Shown: one piece after another, positions 58,180 through 64,000 of the stretch | How positions within the stretch are numbered: position 1 is the stretch's first letter | Layout of the letters: every line of letters begins with the position of its first letter | DNA from: Calliopum simillimum | Taxonomy: Eukaryota > Arthropoda > Insecta > Diptera > Lauxaniidae | DNA length: 64,000 nucleotides | Assembly (NCBI GenBank): GCA_951812925.1 | Contig: OX638368.1 | Location: forward strand, 155,854,492 to 155,918,491 | Reading direction: 5' to 3' | Program-made: the position numbers and the translations under genes | The notes under the pieces: model-generated | Database searches by the model: none | What the model saw: the letters and a program-made list of their open reading frames with translations, nothing else | Told to the model about the DNA's origin: nothing

Positions 58180-58515
58180 GTGCTTGGCCACAGTGAACGC
58201 TGAAAGCCGAGTCGAGAGCAAAGCTGATTAAAGCGAGAGAACTAGTTTGAAGAGTCTTTCAGCGCTGATCATCGTTGAGTAGCATTTATAAATTCTAAGA
58301 AAACAAAGCATTCGTAGTTTTTCCATTTTATTTTGCAATCGAACAGACTTCCCGAACTACAAATGAATCGAAAAATTGAAAATACAAAAAAAAAATACGA
58401 ACAAAATAGAAACTTAAAGTAGAATTTAGCGCTCGCATTCACTATGGCCACCCAAAAATCAGCTTTGCGCATGAAAAATCAGCTTTGTTCTCGGCTCGGC
58501 TTTCAGTGCTCACTG
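58180..58515. mobile_element. MITE with GGCCACAGTGAACGCTGAAA ends
   Basis: GGCCACAGTGAACGCTGAAA and GCCGAG at 58,184 are inverted at ~58,490-58,513 (GGCTTTCAGTGCTCACTGTGG is the diverged partner, split by mismatches). The right arm also holds a duplicated AAAATCAGCTTTG. No target duplication found. Confidence 0.6.
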
Positions 58516-59229
58516 TGGCCTAGCACTGATAAGGTAAATTTTACCGGTTTTGAGTTTAAGGTTAAATTCAGTGCTTAGAACATTTAACAGTGGATTTGAG
58601 GTTCATTATCAAATTACAAATACCAATAAAAGCGGTCTTACTAAACCCCTACCCCTTTGGAGAAAAAAATTTACAAACTTTGAACTTCGATATCTACAAA
58701 CTTGAGTTTTTCATCTTACGATTTTAAAATGCCATACTCAAGTCAATTTTTTTGAATTTCCCAGTGAAAATGCAAAAAAGCTGGTTTTTGATTTGGTGAA
58801 AATAAGAATATCGATTTTATTCAAAATATCGCGACCTTAGAACAACAGGGTTCTAATTGACATTTTTGAGAAATTGAGTTATATATTCCTACTAAATAGA
58901 CCACGCTCTTTCGATTAACGTTACTCAAATACTTCTATCTCGTCTGGTTTCTGAGATAATTAATGAAATTGAGATGCACAAGGTTCTATCTACACGGAGA
59001 AAAAAAATAGTACTTGCTACTTTATTTCTCATAAATTTTACCAGATTTTCAAGTCAGAATAGTGACAACTTTACACCGAAGTAAGATTCACCTTACTGTT
59101 TTAGTCAATTCAGATTGTTCGAATGACCTCACAGTCTAGTAATTTTAATGAAAAAATTGGCGTGATATTTACCTTACTGTATAGTTCAAACAACAAAAAA
59201 AAAAAAAAAACAAAAAAAAAAAAAAAAAA

Positions 59230-59300
59230 AAAATGAACTGACCGGCGCACAGTGGTCGGAAAATCGAAAAAGCTGGCCAAAATTCTGAAAGTCGGTAATA
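59230..59300 (+). repeat. SINE-like body fragment without tRNA head
   Basis: CAGTGGTCGGAAAATCGAAA and AAGCTGGCCAAAAT match, in the other orientation, the sequence adjoining the tRNA-like head at 60,356. Two A-rich runs precede it. Confidence 0.5.
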
Positions 59301-60355
59301 AGGGGATTTTGATTATGCTGATTACGAATCCGAAATCCATTTTTAAAAAAACAAAATGGCGGATCCACAATGGTACACAAATAATGCTTAACCAAATATA
59401 TTCTCACGAAAGTCGGTAGTTTTAGGTTTGTGATGATGCTTATTACGAATCTGAAATCTATTTTCAAAAAAAAAAAAAAAAAAATGGCGGATCCAAAATG
59501 GTGGACTTAATACTGCTAAGCTGCATTTATTACCACCAAAAACGGTTCATGGGAGTTTCAGATGTTGCTTATAATGAATCTGAAATCTAGTTTACGAAAT
59601 ACAAAATGGTGGATCCACAATGACGAACCGTTTAGTGCAAAACTATATTAATCAATAAGAAGAGAGTTATTGGGGTTTTCGAGGTCGCTGATTGGAAATA
59701 TGAAATTAATTTTTGTAACACAAAATGGCACATCCAAAATTTCGGTCAAAATATGCTGAACAGCATCTTTATCTACTAAAGTTTTGTTTCTGGGATCAAT
59801 TATTACGAAAATGAAATACTTTACAAAAGTCCTAATATCTTTTTCAGAGGCACCTCGGGGCAGCTAATTTTTTTACAGGCTTATAGAAAAATGTACCTTA
59901 AATAAGATGCATGTAGAAACCCGACGGATGGCCGTGGATGCTATAACATTTATCATATTAAAATACACTTCAACAATTTTTTTGTGTATATATTTTCACG
60001 AAACAACTGCCTATTTACATAAACTGTGAACGAGATAAAACGCTTTGGATTTGAGAAACATATTAAATAAACATTCACTGAGAGACTCCATTTCGGTTCA
60101 TTGCAAAAAGATGAATAGAAGTTATTTTTTTCACTTGTTTACTGAGACGCTTTATATTAAAAAAAATAAAAAAATTCTTCTGAAGAATAGGTGAACTTCA
60201 AACTCAAACGAGAAGAGTTTTTTAGGTACAAAGGTCTTTCTGACCACTGAAACGAGCAAAGTGGATAATATTCTACCATTACTAACAATTAAAAGTGCAA
60301 AAACAACAACTTTATTTTTCGATTTTGACCAGCTTTCTTGATTTTCCGACCAGTG

Positions 60356-60427
60356 TGCGGCGCCGGGATACGAACCCCGGCCCTTCCGAATGGTAGTCAG
60401 ATACACATCCTCTGGGCTGCTTCCGCA
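60356..60427 (-). other. tRNA-derived sequence (72 nt, anticodon position ACC), SINE head or tRNA pseudogene
   Basis: On the minus strand, 72 nt fold in tRNA register: acceptor pairs TGCGG/CCGCA, G18-G19, an anticodon stem TCTGA/TCGGA enclosing CTACCAT with T33 and ACC at 34-36, and a T-arm with GGTTCGTATCC (B box). D-stem pairs, A14 and A58 are not conserved. It is followed by a body (CACTGGTCGGAAAATCA) also found at 59,245, which suggests a tRNA-derived SINE rather than a working tRNA-Gly gene. Confidence 0.5.
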
Positions 60428-62999
60428 TATGATGTAGAAGCAAAAAAAATAAATTCAAAATGACCACACATTTTTTTTCTGAAAGTGCAAATTACCTTAC
60501 ATATAGTCAAATGTAGGAAATTTGTAGTAAATATTCCTTTATTATTTAACTACATTTTATTTGTAAATGTGACTTTACGGATCCATCAAATAGTTCATAC
60601 GTAAGGTAAATTATATTTGAAATTTAGTGTTGATTACTTTAATTTTTCGACTAGCCGTGTACATATATTCAAATTGAAATGAATTTCACAAAGTTCTAAC
60701 TGCCAAATATAACTTTGTGTTTCTGTAAGAGAGCAGGCAAATTAGATAAAATCATGTAATTTTGTTAAACAAGCCCCGATTTTGAGCTGACATGGCTGAT
60801 TTTGTTAGTAATTGGACTTAGAAAAAACCAACACTAAAGATTTATGCAGTTTTAAAAAAAAGGTCGAAAAACGGTTTTGGAAAATTGAAGAAATCGAATC
60901 GAAGATAGTCATTTTCGAAATATTTGCTGAATCCGAATCTGGCATTAGAGTCGCTATATCTTATATGGTTTGCGAGATATGCTATCCCAAATGTTAAAAA
61001 AATGATCAAAAACACGATTTTTGGTCTCGTGTGATTTTTCTTTAAAGAGTTATACTCGATTTAAATGATACATGAAAGTATGTAAATTTTTCAAAAATCG
61101 TTTTTCGACCTTTTTTCAAAAACTGCATAAATCTTAAGTGTCGGTTTTTTCTAACTCCAATTACTAACAAAATGATTCATGTCGGCTGAAGATCTGTGCT
61201 TATTCAACAAAATTACATGATTTTATCTAATTTGCACGCTCTCTTACAGAAACACAAAGTTCTATCTGGCAGTAAGAACTTTGTTTCCCAATTTTATGTA
61301 CGTAATCGTTTAGCAACAAAGTTCTATCGATTTTTTTAAACTTAAATTCCTTAATAACTAGACAATGTATTTTAATTATTTTAGTATCAATAAAATCCTC
61401 GCGATAATCAAATGCTTGTAATATAAATAACATTGTGATTAAAATCAATTCATAAAAGTTTTACGACACGAAATATTCAAACATAGATTTCTCGAAAGTG
61501 AAGTGTGTGTAGATAGAACCCTGTTGTTCTAAGGTCGCGATATATGTATTTTTAGAAAATGCAAAAAAATCGGTTCTTGATTTTGTGACGATAAGGTCCT
61601 TTTCCACAAATATAACCGTTTCTTTTACAATATTTACAATATATGTACATTAAGATGGGTCCATTTGTATGGAAAGAAATTATACCGGTCTTGGCTCAGC
61701 GAAAATCGTAAATTTTCGATAGTTTGGAGAAAGTATATATTTTTTGTGTAGTGTACTCCCCCGATAATTAAAAAAAAAAAAACATTTACTCTAATAGATT
61801 TTTATTCAGCCAAGGAAAATAAGGAATTTTCTGCGGAATATTATAATTCCAAGTGAATTTTTTTTTACCGGAATAATCTTTATTAATGCAAGCAAAATAA
61901 AGTGTGAAGGTGCATTGCGAAATTGTGTTCCATAAAAAGTTATTCAAAGTCATAGATTGGAAAAATCAGTTTTTTGCAAATATCTTGCCAACGGTTACAC
62001 TTCTACAGAAAAAGTGCGCAGTATTCTACATTTTAATTTATTTCTGAAGAGCCACTACCGATCCCACTCCAAAAATTCGAGCGCATGTAAGTTGCACTTG
62101 TAGCTTTTTTTACACAAAATTTTAAAAAAATCGAAGATATCGAATTTTGGTAAACTCAATTGAAAAAGCTTGCATCCGAAGGCGCTTTGCATGAAAAGTA
62201 TAATATCGACGACTTACAAACAGCAGGGCAATGTATAACAGGGGAAAAAACAAAAAATTAGAACTTTGCATATGCTGCATTGAATTTTTTGCTGTGATTC
62301 TCGTCTAATCTATGCAAAAAATGAATAAAGCATGCTTGGTCGAGAACTTGGTTGGTAGGTGAATTCGACTGAAGATTCCATATGGTTATGGATGAAACGT
62401 ATCGAATACCAACCTACCAAATTTTTTGGTTTTTTACCTTGTTTTTGTAATGTTGGTGTTTTTACTCAAAAACATAGAACAGTAAGTAAGCTCACACCAC
62501 AAAACCACTTGACACGTGATTTGTTGGTAGCTAGTTAATTGGAAAACATTTTTTAATTTTAAACTATGTAAAATTTATTTTGTTTAGTTTTCAATTTAAT
62601 GTCCGTTTTGAAAAAAATCATTTAACACCTTAAAATTTCTAAGGCCTCCGTAATTTTTTTTTAATTTTCAAAAAATATTTGGCAGTAATTTTCTCCACTA
62701 TGACATTATACAGTTGTGCTCAAAAAAATAGTAGTGATACTACGGGTTAGCTTGTTTTTGTCATATCTTACTGATTATTTGAATTCTCGATATATTTTTT
62801 TTACCAATTTGTAACGCTATGAAAGCATAATAAGATGACCCACTACTTTAAATTTTTACGTACTTGTTCTAATTTTTATTTGAAAAATTCGCAGTTAAGT
62901 TGGTTTTTGACTGATCAAAATTATATGTGGAAATTTTGTCAAAAAATAAGAATAAACCGGATATTCCTAATAGTCTAAGATCGATTTTTTAAAAGTGCA

Positions 63000-63715
63000 C
63001 GCCGCACAGAACTGCAATGCTTGCCTCGTCCCATTTTTGGAAAAGTTTTTGTTGCACGCCGATGAGAAACTGATAAATAATTATAATAATACCCTTTTTG
63101 TTATAGTACGAGATCCGGCAGTAAAAAAACGTATCGATCGAGTTTTTAGTTAAAATTTAGTTTTTACATATATTTATGAATGGGGGAACATATTTTTGGC
63201 GGGTTGCCTCTCGAAATGCGGCCGCAAGTATTATTAAATTGCGATAACTTATGAACCGTGAGTCGCACGAGAAAAAGTGCCCAGATCTTTTTTATGGAGA
63301 GTCATATGCTCTACATGTAATTTTCATTATTTGTTAAAAAAAAATTTACCGTTAAGAATTATTTATTAAAAACCGATTTTTTTTACGCAATAAACGGAAA
63401 AAAATTGGGTTTTTAATAAATAACTCCTAAACGGTAAATTTTTTTTTACATATAGTGGAAATTACTTGTACAGCATATGACTCTCCATAAAAAAGATCTG
63501 GCCACTTTTTCTCGTGCGACTCACGGTTCATAAGTTATCGCAATTTCATAATACTTGCGGCCACATTTTGATAGACAACCCGCCAAAAATATGTTCCCCC
63601 ATTCATAAATATATGTAAAAATTATCAGTTTCTCATCGGCGTGCAACAAAAACTTTTCCAAAAATGGGACGAGGCAAGCATTGCAGTTCTGTGCGGCGTG
63701 CACTTTTAAAAAATT
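63000..63715. repeat. Palindrome, ~340-bp arms
   Basis: The arms contain GTGAGTCGCACGAGAAAAAG, GATCTTTTTTATGGAGAGTC and the transposase start, inverted around ~63,385-63,395. A ~90-bp deletion or rearrangement makes the outer arms unequal near 63,070-63,160. Confidence 0.8.
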
Positions 63716-64000
63716 GATTTCGAAGGGTAAAACTTGCAAGGAAGTGGAAAATTTAGTAGGTTATTCACCGACGATGGTTCGAAATGCTACCACGTTCACC
63801 CCACGCCTTGAAATCGCGGCCGACCTCGTCTAATCTCCAAGAAAGAAGAAAATCGTGTGGTAAGATACTCAAGACTAAATCCTTTTGCAAGCTCTTCCAA
63901 GATAAAGGATGAACTTAAAGTCAATGCCAGTGCACAAATAGTACGAAGATATTTGCGGGAAAATAATTTGGCAGCACATAGCCCAAGAAAAGTTCCGCTT
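63664..64000 (+). pseudogene. Tc1-like transposase, N-terminal part, frameshifted
   Basis: From ATGGGACGAGGCAAGC (63,664) the plus strand encodes MGRGKHCSSVRRALLK, then after a frame change near 63,716 GKTCKEVENLVGYSPTMVRN and, further on, RRYLRENNLAAHSPRKVPL. This is the N-terminal helix-turn-helix region of a Tc1-like transposase; the DDE core would lie beyond the window. Confidence 0.75.

Larger units (their letters stand above)
58780..61600. repeat. Large foldback complex
   Basis: The outer arms ATCGCGACCTTAGAACAACA (58,828) are inverted at ~61,525-61,545. The inner arms of ~190 bp at 60,695-60,880 and 61,085-61,285 (for example AATTAGATAAAATCATGTAA) are inverted copies. Between them lies an insertion holding the tRNA-like segments. 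Non-coding. Confidence 0.65.
62711..64000 (+). mobile_element. Tc1-like transposon, 5' part, interrupted by its own inverted copy
   Basis: The left end CAGTTGTGCTCAAAAAAATA is preceded by TA, a common Tc1-like terminus. The transposase start lies at ~63,664 and runs off the window. Between them a palindrome (about 63,000-63,715) repeats the transposase start in inverted orientation at 63,001-63,045. Confidence 0.75.

Overview
The window looks like nuclear DNA of a higher fly (Diptera, Brachycera). This is inferred from four things: very AT-rich sequence, short GT-AG introns, insect-type gene content (a Bruce/BIRC6 start, a LENG1-like gene, a SUMF1 gene, a possible slender lobes-like nucleolar gene, a Jra fragment), and a fly-type irritans mariner. 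A tephritid-like fruit fly would fit, but I cannot fix the species. Genes fill only a small part; most of the 64 kb is transposons, foldback elements and degenerate repeats, often nested.

Layout. 1-1645 (minus): first coding exon of a Bruce/BIRC6 homologue, the rest lying to the left of the window. 2.2-9.8 kb: repeat cluster with a decayed hAT-type zinc-finger fragment, a Jra (c-Jun) fragment running into a 62-bp satellite, a 1.05-kb foldback element inserted cleanly in that satellite, and a LINE reverse transcriptase split by a 2.1-kb DNA element. 10.7-12.6 kb: nested DNA elements, one enclosing a ubiquitin-RpL40 pseudogene. 15.4-16.7 kb (plus): an intact LENG1-like gene with a GC-AG intron and a small Fanzor-derived insertion exactly at a splice donor. 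17-22 kb: foldback repeats and a decayed LINE. 22.6-24.8 kb (minus): an intact three-exon SUMF1 gene whose first intron holds a larger Fanzor fragment. 27.1-37.5 kb (plus): a seven-exon gene for a ~1,917-residue low-complexity, Ser/Thr-Pro-rich protein, possibly slender lobes, with a 3.2-kb first intron full of repeats. 39-40.3 kb: two TTAA elements side by side. 41.6 kb (plus): a probable first coding exon of an unidentified gene. The remainder (41.7-64 kb) has no convincing host gene and is probably that gene's first intron. It carries MITEs, a foldback Tc1, a nearly intact Tc1, a full-length but dead mariner, a tRNA-derived SINE-like element and the 5' part of another Tc1-like element.

Most notable are two copies of a Fanzor (eukaryotic TnpB homologue) coding fragment, in the LENG1-like and SUMF1 introns. 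They share the same 3' end and a conserved terminal stem-loop, are truncated to different extents at the 5' side, and are flanked by 14-15 bp target duplications. That pattern looks like target-primed retroposition rather than cut-and-paste transposition, which is unusual for Fanzor cargo.
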